From contig NZ_QFXK01000034.1 in assembly GCF_003261635.1 (NCBI RefSeq), positions 186,001-250,000 of the forward strand: a stretch of 64,000 nucleotides of DNA. Direction: 5' to 3'. The notes beneath the pieces were generated by a model. It searched no databases and was not told where the DNA came from. It was given only the letters and a program-made list of their open reading frames with translations. Shown piece after piece: positions 26,240-35,961 of the stretch (position 1 is the first letter of the stretch; each line of letters starts with the position of its first letter). The DNA is from Kribbella monticola. GTDB lineage: Bacteria; Actinomycetota; Actinomycetes; Propionibacteriales; Kribbellaceae. A program made the position numbers and the translations under genes.

Positions 26240-26526
26240 GGTCCCTCCAGGCCCGATCCCCCAACACAACCGCTGCAGCCTACAACCACCCCCGACGGCC
26301 CCCTGTCAGCCGCACCGCTGGTCGATCCATCGATCCCCAAACGTCACCTCACACAGAACCCGACCACGGAGGCACCCAGCGCAGCCCCGCGTGCCATCGC
26401 CGCGTGGGGCGTCTCCGATATGGGCCTGGGCGAGCGACAAGGCGGAGTGGGGGCGTGACCTGCGCCACCGACCAGTCCTTGCTGCCCAGCTAGCTGTTGA
26501 GTAGAAACACCGCGCGTGGCTGGGGG

Positions 26527-27696
26527 TTAGACCTCGTGGGTCCGGAGGTGGATGTTTTGGAGGAGGCCGACGGCCAGGAGGCCGGCGAACATTGAGGAGC
26601 CGCCGTAGGAGACGAACGGGAGCGGGAGGCCGGTGACGGGCATGATGCCGAGGGTCATGCCGATGTTCTCGAAGGCCTGGAAGGCGAACCAGCAGACGAT
26701 GCCGGTGGCGATCAGCCGGCCGAAGGCGTCGCGGGCGTTGACGGCGATCCGCAGGCCGCGCCAGAGGATTAACGCGAACAAAATGATGATCGCGCCGGCG
26801 CCGATCAGTCCGAGCTCTTCTCCGGCGACGGTGAAGACGAAGTCGGTGTGTTGCTCGGGCACGAACGCGTTCTGTGTCTGCGAGCCGTGGAACAGGCCCT
26901 GACCGAAGACACCGCCGTTGCCGATCGCGATCCGTGCCTGCGCGACGTTGTAGCCGATGCCTTGCGGATCCTGCGACGGATCGGCGAACGCGGCGAACCG
27001 CGCCAGCTGGTATTTCTTCAGCACGTTGAACTGGATCGCGAGCACAGCAACCACCGTCGCCGCGGTGACGATGCCGAGCATCCATCGCTTCGGAACACCG
27101 GAGACGGCGATGATCCCGAACACGATCGAGCCGAGCACCATCACCGTGCCGAGGTCGGGTTGCAGCATCACCAGCATGACCGGCACCGCCGCCACCGCGA
27201 TCGCCTGGAGGATGTCGATCGTGCGAGCGTTCTCGCGATGGTTGGTCTCGCCCTTCTCGGCGATCAGCAGAGCCATCCCGACGATCACGGCAAGCTTCGC
27301 GAACTCGCTCGGCTGCACCGACATCCACGGCAACTGGATCCACGACCGGGATCCGTTGATCACCGCGCCGACGCCAGGCACCAGCACGAGAATCAGGCCG
27401 ACCACGGACCCGGCGTACAGGACCGGTGCCAGGATGCGGACCCGGCGGTGGTCTGTCAGCGCGGCGCCGACGGCGAGCACCAGGCCGATGGCGAAGTTGA
27501 GCGCGTGCCGGACCAGGAACTCGTGGTGGTTGCCGCCGTTGAGCGAGTTGCGATGGTAGGTCGCGGACCAGATCAGCAGGCTGCCGATCGCCGCCAGCGC
27601 GAGCACGCCGATGACCAGCACCCAGTCGGCCTGCCACAACGCCGACCGCCGATCCACCCGCGGCCGCACACCCCGCGACATCGTCAACAAACTCAT
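26527..27696 (-). CDS. rodA: rod-shape-determining peptidoglycan polymerase RodA (SEDS)
   Basis: SEDS-family glycosyltransferase that polymerises lipid II with its partner PBP2 during lateral wall growth. 389 aa, about ten membrane segments. Diagnostic blocks: SRSWIQLPWMSVQPSEFAKL, MLQPDLGTVMV, GEELGLIGA and GLPLPFVSYGGSSM. Start ATG 27696 overlaps the mrdA stop by 4 nt (ATGA), showing translational coupling with the enzyme it works with. Last gene of the mre operon. Confidence 0.96.
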   Translation of the reverse strand: MSLLTMSRGVRPRVDRRSALWQADWVLVIGVLALAAIGSLLIWSATYHRNSLNGGNHHEFLVRHALNFAIGLVLAVGAALTDHRRVRILAPVLYAGSVVGLILVLVPGVGAVINGSRSWIQLPWMSVQPSEFAKLAVIVGMALLIAEKGETNHRENARTIDILQAIAVAAVPVMLVMLQPDLGTVMVLGSIVFGIIAVSGVPKRWMLGIVTAATVVAVLAIQFNVLKKYQLARFAAFADPSQDPQGIGYNVAQARIAIGNGGVFGQGLFHGSQTQNAFVPEQHTDFVFTVAGEELGLIGAGAIIILFALILWRGLRIAVNARDAFGRLIATGIVCWFAFQAFENIGMTLGIMPVTGLPLPFVSYGGSSMFAGLLAVGLLQNIHLRTHEV

Positions 27697-29750
27697 CGCT
27701 GCCCGGCCTTCTTCGCCGGTGGCGCGGCGGGCTTGATGTTGTAGAGAGTTTCGTAGATGTGGCGTACTGCGGTTCCGCCGGCGCCTGAGCCGGTGCCGGC
27801 CTGGCTGAGCATCATGACGACGGCATAGCGGTCGGTGTAGCTGGCCAGCCAGGATGTCGTCTGCTTGCCGTAGACCTCGGCCGTTCCGGTCTTGGCACGA
27901 ACGGGCACCTGGTCCAGTGGGAAGCCGACGAACTTCCAGGCCGCCGTTCCGGTCCGCGCAGTCTCCTTCAACGCCTTGTCGATGTAGTGGAGCGTGGCGG
28001 CCGGCACCGGGAGCCGGGCGGCGATCTTGGACGGGATGACCTTCGCCTTGCCGTTCGGGCCGATGACCTTCTTCGCCACCCGTGGCTCCCACAGGATGCC
28101 GCCGTTCGACAGGGCCGAATAGGCCGTTGCCAACTGCAACGGTGTGAGTGTGGTGTCGCCCTGGCCGATCGCGAAGTTGACCGCGTCGCCGGCCCGGTAG
28201 CGGTATCCGTCCACACAGAACTCCCGGGAGAACTGCTTCAGGAAGCTCGACGTCCCGGCCGGCGGGTTGTCGGCCAGCTTGCAGTAGTAGTCCTTCTGCG
28301 CGTCGTAGTACTCCTTCTTCCACGTCCGGTCCGCGATCCGGCCGGAGACCTCGCCGGGCAGGTCGATCCCGGTCGGCCGGCCGAGGCCGAACTTCTTCGC
28401 CATCTCGACGATCGGATCGCGGGCGTCGATGTTGCCGGACTGGCCGCCCTCCTTGAGCCACAGGTCGTAGGCGATCCGGTAGAAGAACGTGTCGCAGGAG
28501 ATCGCCAGCGCCTGGTCGAAGCCGATCATCCCGTAGGAGGCGGATTCGTAGTTCTTGAACTTGCGGTTGCCGACGACGAAGTTCGACGAGCAGTCCAGTT
28601 TGGTCTTGGTGCTGTAGCCGTTGGCCATGGCGGCCGCGGTGGTGATCGGCTTGAAGGTCGAACCGGGCGCGAGCTGTCCCTGCAGCGCCCGCGACAGCAG
28701 CGGCGTACCGGAGCCTGGTGAGTAGAGGGCGTCCAGCTCGCGTTGGGAGATGCCGCCGACCCAGACACCCGGGTCGTACGTCGGGTAGCTGGCCATCGCG
28801 ACGATCTGGCCGGTCTTGGTGTCCATCACCACGGCCGCGCCCGAATCGGCCACGTACTTCCGCTTGGTCACCGGATCGAACTGCTTCCGCGCGGTCATGA
28901 TCGCGCCACGGAGCTCCTTCTCGACCGATGCCTGGACCCGGGCGTCGATGCTCGTCACCAGCGTCGATCCCGGCACCGGTGCGGTCTGACTCTGCACGCC
29001 GGTGGTGTAGCCGACGGCGTCGACGATGACGTTCTTGACACCGGGAGATCCGCGCAGCATCGCGTCGTACGTGCGCTCGAGCCCGGCCCGGCCGACCAGG
29101 TCCGATCGGTGCCCGACCGAGTCCTGACCTGCCTTGTCGAGCGCGTCCAGCTCGGTCGTGGTGATGGGCGAGAGATACCCGAGCATGTGCGCGGCATTCA
29201 CGCCGTACGGCGCCGGGTAGGCGCGCAGTGCGGTCGAGTCGGCGGCCACGCCGGGGAAGTCCTCGCGGCGCTCCATCACCTCGATCGCGACCTGCTCGCT
29301 GACGTCCTTCGCGACCGGGATCGGCTGGTACGGCGTACCGTTCCAGCAGGCCGGCGGCTTCGAGGCGCCGGGCTCCCCGCAGAGCATCGTGCGGGCCTTG
29401 AGATCGGCCGGTTTCTGGCCGAGCACCTTGGCGAGCCGGATCAGCATCGCCTGCTGCTGGTCGTCGGGCAGCTTGGCCAGCACCGAGCGGTCGACCGTGA
29501 TCACCAGGGACACCCTGTTGCCGACCAGCGTCCGGCCGGCCGCGTCGACGATCGTTCCGCGCGGCGCCGGGATGAGCACCTCACGGGTGTGGTTCTCAGT
29601 GGCGGCCTGGGAGTAGTCGTCCGACGAGAGCACCTGCATGTACACGAGCCTGGCCAGCAGCGTGCTGAGCAGCGAGAAGACCAGCACGCCGATCACGAAG
29701 AGGCGCAGTCGTGGCTTCAGCGGAGCCGGGTTGAAGCTGTCGAAACTCAC
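27693..29750 (-). CDS. mrdA: penicillin-binding protein 2 (class B transpeptidase)
   Basis: Cross-links peptidoglycan in the elongation machinery with RodA. 685 aa from GTG 29750, which overlaps the mreD stop by 4 nt; a longer frame to 29801 would run into mreD and is less likely. One N-terminal membrane anchor (LRLFVIGVLVFSLLSTLLA), a PBP dimerisation domain, then the active site STFK (Ser364), SCD (SxN variant) and KTGTAE. The dimer-domain block RGTIVDAAGRTL is conserved. Confidence 0.96.
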   Translation of the reverse strand: MSFDSFNPAPLKPRLRLFVIGVLVFSLLSTLLARLVYMQVLSSDDYSQAATENHTREVLIPAPRGTIVDAAGRTLVGNRVSLVITVDRSVLAKLPDDQQQAMLIRLAKVLGQKPADLKARTMLCGEPGASKPPACWNGTPYQPIPVAKDVSEQVAIEVMERREDFPGVAADSTALRAYPAPYGVNAAHMLGYLSPITTTELDALDKAGQDSVGHRSDLVGRAGLERTYDAMLRGSPGVKNVIVDAVGYTTGVQSQTAPVPGSTLVTSIDARVQASVEKELRGAIMTARKQFDPVTKRKYVADSGAAVVMDTKTGQIVAMASYPTYDPGVWVGGISQRELDALYSPGSGTPLLSRALQGQLAPGSTFKPITTAAAMANGYSTKTKLDCSSNFVVGNRKFKNYESASYGMIGFDQALAISCDTFFYRIAYDLWLKEGGQSGNIDARDPIVEMAKKFGLGRPTGIDLPGEVSGRIADRTWKKEYYDAQKDYYCKLADNPPAGTSSFLKQFSREFCVDGYRYRAGDAVNFAIGQGDTTLTPLQLATAYSALSNGGILWEPRVAKKVIGPNGKAKVIPSKIAARLPVPAATLHYIDKALKETARTGTAAWKFVGFPLDQVPVRAKTGTAEVYGKQTTSWLASYTDRYAVVMMLSQAGTGSGAGGTAVRHIYETLYNIKPAAPPAKKAGQR

Positions 29751-30280
29751 GGCAGCACCCGACGCCGCTCGCGGACCGGGACGAACCGGCGCATCACCCA
29801 CAGCACCAGCGGAATCACCACGATCGCGCCGACCACGTCGTACCCGGCGGAGATGCCGAGCCGGACGCCGAACTCGCCCCAGTCGACCGAAGGATCGTGC
29901 AGCAGCGAGCCGGTCGCGCAGTACACGACGAGAGACACAGCTGCAGCCAGGACGACGGTCAGCGCGACGCCCAGGGGGCCCACCGGTCCGGCCGAGGCCT
30001 CGCGCCGGATCATGCCCGCGATATAGCCCGCCAGAGCCAGCGCAAGCGCCCAGCGACCGGCGGTGTGGTCAGCAGGTGGTGCGATATCAAGCAGCAGACC
30101 GCCCGCGAACCCGGCGATCGCGCCCCACTCAGAACCGCGCGCCAGGCCGAGCGCGACGACCACGATCATCACCAGGTCACAGGTGACGCCGGCGACTGCC
30201 AACTGCGGCAGCACCGAGGTCTGCACGGTGACGGCGATCAGCAGGAAGACCGCCGCGACCGCAATCCGGAGCGACGTCAT
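29747..30280 (-). CDS. mreD: rod shape-determining protein MreD
   Basis: Integral membrane scaffold of the elongation complex. 177 aa, about five to six hydrophobic segments (TSLRIAVAAVFLLIAVTVQT, CDLVMIVVVALGLARG, AIAGFAGGLLLDIAPP). The GLLLDIAPP motif is typical. ATG 30280 lies just after the mreC stop and its own stop overlaps mrdA, so the operon is tightly coupled. Confidence 0.93.
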   Translation of the reverse strand: MTSLRIAVAAVFLLIAVTVQTSVLPQLAVAGVTCDLVMIVVVALGLARGSEWGAIAGFAGGLLLDIAPPADHTAGRWALALALAGYIAGMIRREASAGPVGPLGVALTVVLAAAVSLVVYCATGSLLHDPSVDWGEFGVRLGISAGYDVVGAIVVIPLVLWVMRRFVPVRERRRVLP

Positions 30281-30281
30281 G

Positions 30282-31205
30282 TCAGCCGCCGCCCTTCTCG
30301 GGCGGCACAATGCCACGCGGCGGCCGGGCCGGCGGGCCGGTCACCACCCCGACCAGGTCGATACGAGTCGGGTCGACGAAGGGCTTCACTACTGCGGTCG
30401 AGCCGAGGGTGCCCTGGTTCGGCGTGACGGTGGTGATCTCGCCGATCGGGACGCCGGGCACGTACGGCGCGTTGCCGCTCGAACCCCAGGTGACGATCCG
30501 GTCGCCGACCTTGGGCCGGGCCCGCAGGTCGACCAGCTTGTAGTCGAGCGAACCGGCGACGTCGCCCCGGCCGGAGACGAACCCGAGCGCCATCGTGGAG
30601 TTCAGCCGACCGCCGACGGTCGACTCGCGATCGCCGATCAGCAGCACGGTCGCCGTGCCCTGCGTCGTACGGACCACGCGGCCGACGAGGCCGTCCCCGT
30701 TCAGTACTGTCATGTCCGGTCTCACCCCGTCCGCTGTTCCGGCGTCGATGGTCACTGTGTGGTTGAAGCTCTGCGCTCCCCCGATCCCGATCACCCGGGC
30801 CGGCGTGATCGTGTAGGTCGGCGCAACCTTGAGCAGCCGGTCCAGCTCCGCGGCCCGGTTCCGGGCGTAGTCGGTGGATCGCAGCTCGGTGGTCAGTTTC
30901 TCGTTGTCCGCTTGGAGTTTTTCGTTCTCAGCTTTCAATCTATCCACTTCGGCGAACCGGTCCCGCAGGTTGTCCACAGGCTGCCGGGCCGACGTACCGG
31001 CCGACTCCAGCGGACCGAAGACGGCGGCCGCCGCATGCCGCAGCGGCTCGACCGGCGAACCGGCCGAGCGGCGTGCGTCGAGCACGATCAGCGTGAACGA
31101 GGCCAGGATGACCAGCGTCAGGATCGCCCGGCGGCGGCGGATCTCCCGCGGCAGGCCGGCCGACCTGACCAGGCCCTTGGCGGGAGTACCGAGGTCTTTG
31201 AGCAT
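30282..31205 (-). CDS. mreC: rod shape-determining protein MreC
   Basis: Periplasm-facing bitopic protein linking MreB filaments to the wall enzymes and activating PBP2. 307 aa: one membrane helix (ILTLVILASFTLIVLDA), a coiled coil (VDRLKAENEKLQADNEKLTT), then the beta domain (ARVIGIGGAQSFNHTVTIDA, GLVGRV). A short Pro/Gly-rich tail ends it. 13 nt after mreB. Confidence 0.95.
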   Translation of the reverse strand: MLKDLGTPAKGLVRSAGLPREIRRRRAILTLVILASFTLIVLDARRSAGSPVEPLRHAAAAVFGPLESAGTSARQPVDNLRDRFAEVDRLKAENEKLQADNEKLTTELRSTDYARNRAAELDRLLKVAPTYTITPARVIGIGGAQSFNHTVTIDAGTADGVRPDMTVLNGDGLVGRVVRTTQGTATVLLIGDRESTVGGRLNSTMALGFVSGRGDVAGSLDYKLVDLRARPKVGDRIVTWGSSGNAPYVPGVPIGEITTVTPNQGTLGSTAVVKPFVDPTRIDLVGVVTGPPARPPRGIVPPEKGGG

Positions 31206-31218
31206 GCGCAGTACCGGT

Positions 31219-32244
31219 TCAGCGGCGGTCGGTGACGAGGATGCGGTTCAGCGTCTCGATGTTGTCGACGCACTTGCCGGCACCCAGTACGACGGCGTCC
31301 AGCGGGTTGTCGGCGACGTGGATCGGGATACCGGTCTCGTGCCGGAGCCGCTCGTCCATCCCCTTCAGCAGCGCGCCGCCACCGGTCAGCACGATGCCCC
31401 GGTCGACGATGTCGCCGGCCAGCTCCGGCGGAGTCTTGTCCAGCGTCGCCTTGACCGCGTCGACGATCGCGGTGATCGGCTCCTCGATCGCCTGCCGGAT
31501 CGCTGCCGACGACACCTTCACGGTCCGAGGCAGCCCGGAGACCATGTCGCGGCCGCGGATCTCGGAGTCCGGACCGTCCGACGACGGGTACGCCGAGCCG
31601 ATGGTCATCTTGATCTGCTCGGAGGTGGCCTCGCCGAGCATCAGCGAGTACTCCTTCTTGCAGTAGTTCACGACGGCCTTGTCGATCGCGTCACCGGCCA
31701 CCCGGATGGACTGCGACGTGACGATCCCGCCGAACGAGATCACCGCGACCTCCGTCGTACCACCGCCGATGTCGACCACCATGTTGCCGGTGGCGTCGCG
31801 GACCTCGAGGTTGGACCCGAGCGCCGCGGCCATCGGCTCCTCGATGATGTAGACCTTGCGGGCCCCGGCCATGTAGCCGGCGTCGCGGACCGCGCGCTGC
31901 TCGACGGCCGTGATCCCGGACGGAACGCAGACCACGATCCGCGGCTTGGCGAAGTACCGGCGCCGGTGCACCCGCTGGATGAAGTAGCGCAGCATCTGCT
32001 CGGCGGCGTCGAAGTCGGCGATCACGCCGTCCTTGAGCGGCCGGATCGCGGTGATGTTGCCCGGCGTACGGCCGATCATCTTCTTCGCCTCGTGCCCGAA
32101 CGCGACCGCCTCGCGCGGTTCGTCGGTCCGGGTGGCGACCACCGAGGGCTCGTTGAGTACGACGCCGCGCCCCCGGACGTAGACGAGGGTGTTTGCCGTG
32201 CCGAGGTCGACCGCCATGTCGCGGCCGAGCATGCTGTTCGCCAT
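31219..32244 (-). CDS. mreB: rod shape-determining protein MreB (bacterial actin)
   Basis: Actin-like ATPase guiding lateral wall synthesis. 341 aa with the phosphate loops DLGTANTLVYV and DIGGGTTEVAV, adenosine motif TGGGALLKG, and MIGRTPGNI. First gene of mreB-C-D-mrdA-rodA; ATG 32244 has GGAGG upstream. Present in rod-shaped or mycelial sporulating actinobacteria. Confidence 0.97.
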   Translation of the reverse strand: MANSMLGRDMAVDLGTANTLVYVRGRGVVLNEPSVVATRTDEPREAVAFGHEAKKMIGRTPGNITAIRPLKDGVIADFDAAEQMLRYFIQRVHRRRYFAKPRIVVCVPSGITAVEQRAVRDAGYMAGARKVYIIEEPMAAALGSNLEVRDATGNMVVDIGGGTTEVAVISFGGIVTSQSIRVAGDAIDKAVVNYCKKEYSLMLGEATSEQIKMTIGSAYPSSDGPDSEIRGRDMVSGLPRTVKVSSAAIRQAIEEPITAIVDAVKATLDKTPPELAGDIVDRGIVLTGGGALLKGMDERLRHETGIPIHVADNPLDAVVLGAGKCVDNIETLNRILVTDRR

Positions 32245-32380
32245 CGCAGGCGCCTCCTGCTGCTCGTAGATCTCAGGCTAAGCGCGCAGCCGGCGCCACC
32301 GAGGGACCGACACGTCCCCGTCCGCCCGGCACTGATCGTATCGGGCGTCTCACTGCAGGCGACGCCCGGGTGAGAAGTAT

Positions 32381-32419
32381 CGAGTGGTACCGCTGCTGCC
32401 CGTGCAGCGGCACCACTCG
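32381..32419. other. long inverted repeat in the mreB/SARP intergenic region
   Basis: CGAGTGGTACCGCTGC (32381-32396) pairs with 32404-32419 at 15 of 16 positions around a 7-nt loop. It lies in the 440-bp gap between the divergent mreB and SARP genes, otherwise free of genes. It could be the terminator of a short antisense or leader transcript, or an operator. Confidence 0.6.
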
Positions 32420-32600
32420 CCCCCAGAGCTCGCCCCTCCCCTGACGGGCGAGCACTGTTCCTCCCACTGTGTGGCGGAGGCCGGTCCGGTACGCCGACCT
32501 GGTCACTCGCCCCGCGTCGGCAAGCTTGACCCGGCGTCCCTTCACCACGCTTTCGCGCCGCTTTCACGGCGACCGGAGGCGCCCCGAGGACTTCCTGGGC

Positions 32601-32633
32601 CGGTCCAGGGGCGGTCCAGGGGCGGTCCACGGG
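32601..32633 (+). promoter_or_regulatory. three 11-bp direct repeats ahead of the SARP gene
   Basis: CGGTCCAGGGG occurs at 32601 and 32612 and as CGGTCCACGGG at 32623, in perfect 11-bp register, 52-84 bp before the SARP start. SARP regulators bind heptamer direct repeats on an 11-bp pitch, so this is a good candidate autoregulatory site. A GACAAT box (32674-32679) 5 nt from the ATG may be the -10 of a leaderless message. Confidence 0.7.
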
Positions 32634-32684
32634 CCTTTCGCGCGGATCCGAGGCGCGGTTGCCCTTTCCCGGTGACAATGGCCC

Positions 32685-35450
32685 ATGGAGTTTCGGCTGC
32701 TGGGTCCGGTGGAGGTCCTCGACGACTCCGGCCGTCGGATCGAGCTGGCCGCGAACAGGCTGCGAGTGCTGCTGGCCGCTCTCCTGCTGCAGCCAAACCG
32801 CGTGGTGGGGGCCCAGGCGCTGGTCGACACCCTGTGGGAGGACGACCTGCCCGCCCGTCCGCGGTCAGCCCTCCAGACCTACATCTCCCGGCTACGGACG
32901 ACGCTCGGTACGCCGATCATCAGCACCGAGTCGGCCGGCTACCTGATCAGCGTGGAACCCGAGCAGATCGACCTGACCCGGTTCCGCGCCTTGGTCTCGG
33001 CGTCCGCGGCGACGAGCGACCCACACGAGCGGACCCGCCTGCTGTCGGACGCGCTGAACCTCTGGCGCGGAGAGCCCCTCACTGGGCTCGCTGCCGGCGC
33101 CCTGATCCGGGAAGCCGTGCCTGTGCTGGCAGAGGAACGCCTGCACGCCATAGAACTGCTGCTGGGAGCGCGGCTAGAGCTGGGCGAACACGCTCAGGTG
33201 ATGTCCGAGCTGAGCGGTCTCACCAAGCGTCACCCTCTGCGCGAGCCGCTCTGGGCGCTCCTGATGGAGGCACAGATCCGAGCCGAGCGCCCCGCCGACG
33301 CGCTGGCCACCTACAGCGACGCTTCCCGCAGACTCGCGGACGAACTCGGTCTGGATCCCGGACCGGCCCTGCGACGACTCCACCAGGCCGTACTCGCTAC
33401 AGATGCGCGAGCGGCCGCAGTACGGACCTCTCGCGACGTTGTGCCCCATCAGCTGCCTTCTGTCGGGCGCAGCTTTGTGGGACGGACCAGGGAGCTTGCA
33501 GAGCTGGATCAGGCGCTGCTGGGCTCGATCGGGCCGACTGCCTCGATCGCTGTGATCTCCGGGACCGCAGGAGTCGGCAAGACCGCGTTGGCGGTCGCGT
33601 GGGGTGAGCGGGTGGCCGCGGAGTTCCCCGATGGGCAGCTGTATGTGAACCTGCGTGGCTTCGACCCGTCAGGCGACCTGGTGTCGCCGGAGGACGCAGT
33701 ACGGGGGTTTCTTGATGCTCTGCAGACTGCGCCCAGTCGCATTCCGTTCGGGGCGGCAGCTCAGGCAGCGCTCTACCGAACGCTCCTAGCGGACCGACGG
33801 CTGTTGATCGTTCTCGACAACGCCCGTTCGGCAGAGCAGGTGCGGCCGTTGTTGCCTGGCGGGCGAGGCTGTCGCGTACTGGTGACCAGCAGGAACCGCC
33901 TGCCCGGCTTGCTGGCCAGCGAAGGTGCGCGGCCGGTGTCCCTGGACCTGATGGACTGGGAGCAAGCGCACTCGCTCCTGGTGGGTGCGCTCGGTGCTGC
34001 ACGCGTCGCAGCCGAGCCCGCGGCCGCCGAGTCGCTCATAGCGCTCTCCGCACGGCTGCCGCTCGCTCTGTCGCTGGTCGCGGCGCACGCTGCGGCTCAC
34101 CCGGCCTGGCCGCTCGAAACTGTTGCGTTGGACCTACGACGTACCAAACAAGGCCTGGACGCCTTCACCGGTGAGGATCAGATGACAGACCTGCGTGCGG
34201 TGTTCTCGTGGTCGTACCAGTTGGCCACCGGCAGCGCCGCCCGCGTCTTCAGGCTGTCCGGCCTGCACCCCGGCCCCTACCTCTCCGTCGCCGCAGCAGC
34301 AGCCCTCGCCGGTACTACGCCGGAGCGGGTCCGTGTCGCGCTTGACGAGCTGGAGCGAGCTCACCTGATGAGCCAGGTGGCTCCGGAGCAGTACACCTCC
34401 CACGACCTCCTCCGCGTGTACGCCGCTGAGCTGGCCGGCTCCGTCGACAAGGAGCAGGAGTGCCGGCAGGCCTTGTGGCGACTACTCGACCACTACCTGC
34501 GTACTGCGGACGCCGGCGACCAGTGGCTACGCCCGCACCGCGACCCCGACGTACTGCCTGCCGCGTCCGGTTCGCCGTACGTGCTGAGCTTCGGCGGCTA
34601 TCAGGAGGCTTTCGACTGGTTCGAAGCCGAGCACCCCAACCTGGTCGTGCTGATCGAGCACGCTGCACGGCAGGGGTTCGACGGCCACGCGACCCACCTC
34701 GCCCGGACGATCACAGGCTTCCTGGAACGGCGTGGGCTGTGGAACACCTGGGTCGACGTCATGCGCACGGCCATCGAGGCGTCCCGACGGTCCGGGGACC
34801 TCCCAGGCCAGGTGATGGCACACCGCTACCGGGCGCACGCTCTGGCGAGGCAGGGGCGTCTGGACGAAGCCCTGGCCGAATCGGAGGCCGCGTTGGACCT
34901 CGCAGTACGGTCTGGCGATCGAGTGGCCGAGGCGTGGTGCCAGCGGGTGGTGGCGTTCGTGCTGGCGCAGCAGGAGCGGCTGAAGGAGTCGTACGACCAC
35001 GACGTGATCGCGTCCGAGCTGTTCAAGGCCAGCGGGCATCGGACCGGACAGGCACTCGCGCTGAACTCACTCGGGTGGCTGCACGCTTCAACGTTCGCTG
35101 AGTACGACCAGGCGGTCGAGTACTGCACGCAGGCACAGCGGCTCTACCAGGAGGTCGACCACAAGCTCGGTGAAGCAGCCACCTGGGACCACCTGGGCTA
35201 CGCCCACCGTGGACTTGGGAACCTCCCAGTGGCCGCACAGTGCTATCGAAAGGCACTGGAGCTCTACCAGGAGCTCAATGACCTCTACTACCAAGCTCTG
35301 ATGCTCCAGAACCTCGGGGACATCGAGCACGAGCTGGGCGACCTCGAATCGGCCGGCGGCTGGTGGGAGCAGGCGCTGGACCTGCTGACCGAGCTCAACC
35401 ACCCCACTGCCGAGGTAGTGGACAGCAAACTGCGCTCGATCGATTCCTGA
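32685..35450 (+). CDS. AfsR/SARP family transcriptional regulator
   Basis: 921 aa. An OmpR-type winged helix (EFRLLGPVEVLDDSGRRIEL; SALQTYISRLRTTLG) and a BTAD domain to about residue 245 (LDPGPALRRLHQAVL) form the SARP module. An NB-ARC ATPase follows (P-loop SGTAGVGKTAL, LLIVLDNA) and then TPR repeats (e.g. LGEAATWDHLGYAHRGLGNL). Full-length AfsR layout. Such proteins activate secondary-metabolite or developmental genes, but no biosynthetic cluster is nearby, so targets are unknown. It splits mreB from ndk, and its stop is 27 nt from the convergent ndk stop. Confidence 0.93.
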   Translation: MEFRLLGPVEVLDDSGRRIELAANRLRVLLAALLLQPNRVVGAQALVDTLWEDDLPARPRSALQTYISRLRTTLGTPIISTESAGYLISVEPEQIDLTRFRALVSASAATSDPHERTRLLSDALNLWRGEPLTGLAAGALIREAVPVLAEERLHAIELLLGARLELGEHAQVMSELSGLTKRHPLREPLWALLMEAQIRAERPADALATYSDASRRLADELGLDPGPALRRLHQAVLATDARAAAVRTSRDVVPHQLPSVGRSFVGRTRELAELDQALLGSIGPTASIAVISGTAGVGKTALAVAWGERVAAEFPDGQLYVNLRGFDPSGDLVSPEDAVRGFLDALQTAPSRIPFGAAAQAALYRTLLADRRLLIVLDNARSAEQVRPLLPGGRGCRVLVTSRNRLPGLLASEGARPVSLDLMDWEQAHSLLVGALGAARVAAEPAAAESLIALSARLPLALSLVAAHAAAHPAWPLETVALDLRRTKQGLDAFTGEDQMTDLRAVFSWSYQLATGSAARVFRLSGLHPGPYLSVAAAAALAGTTPERVRVALDELERAHLMSQVAPEQYTSHDLLRVYAAELAGSVDKEQECRQALWRLLDHYLRTADAGDQWLRPHRDPDVLPAASGSPYVLSFGGYQEAFDWFEAEHPNLVVLIEHAARQGFDGHATHLARTITGFLERRGLWNTWVDVMRTAIEASRRSGDLPGQVMAHRYRAHALARQGRLDEALAESEAALDLAVRSGDRVAEAWCQRVVAFVLAQQERLKESYDHDVIASELFKASGHRTGQALALNSLGWLHASTFAEYDQAVEYCTQAQRLYQEVDHKLGEAATWDHLGYAHRGLGNLPVAAQCYRKALELYQELNDLYYQALMLQNLGDIEHELGDLESAGGWWEQALDLLTELNHPTAEVVDSKLRSIDS

Positions 35451-35477
35451 CCGACCGAGCGCAGTACCTCCCCTGTA

Positions 35478-35888
35478 CTACGGCAGGTCGGGGAACCAGA
35501 TCTTGATCTCGCGGGAGGCCGACTCGGGCGAGTCCGAGCCGTGCACGAGGTTCTCGCGGTTGGACAGCGACAGGTCGCCGCGAATCGTGCCGGGGGCTGC
35601 CTTCCGGCCGTCGGTCGCGCCGTTCAGGCCACGGACCACCTCGACCGCCTCGTCGCCCTCGAGTACCAGCGCCACCAGCGGGCCACTGGTGACGAACTCG
35701 CGCAGCGGCGGGTAGAAGTCGCGCTCGACGTGCTCGGCGTAGTGCTGGTCGGCCAGCTCGCCGTCGATCGTGCGCAGGTCCATCGCGACGATGCTCAGGC
35801 CCTTCGCCTCGAACCGGCCGAGGATCTCGCCGACCAGGCCACGGCGTACCGTGTCGGGCTTCAGCAGGACCAGGGTGCGCTGCGACAT
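35478..35888 (-). CDS. ndk: nucleoside-diphosphate kinase
   Basis: Balances NTP pools by ping-pong phosphotransfer through a histidine. 136 aa, MSQRTLVLLKPDTVRRGLVG, with catalytic His116 in NLVHGSDS. Full length. Downstream of folC and the DUF4233 gene, as in other actinobacteria. Confidence 0.98.
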   Translation of the reverse strand: MSQRTLVLLKPDTVRRGLVGEILGRFEAKGLSIVAMDLRTIDGELADQHYAEHVERDFYPPLREFVTSGPLVALVLEGDEAVEVVRGLNGATDGRKAAPGTIRGDLSLSNRENLVHGSDSPESASREIKIWFPDLP

Positions 35889-35961
35889 GTCTCCACTCTT
35901 TCCATCTTCGGGGTACTGCGACTTGGGCGGCAGTTCTTTGCCGATATTGCGGCGGCCGAGC

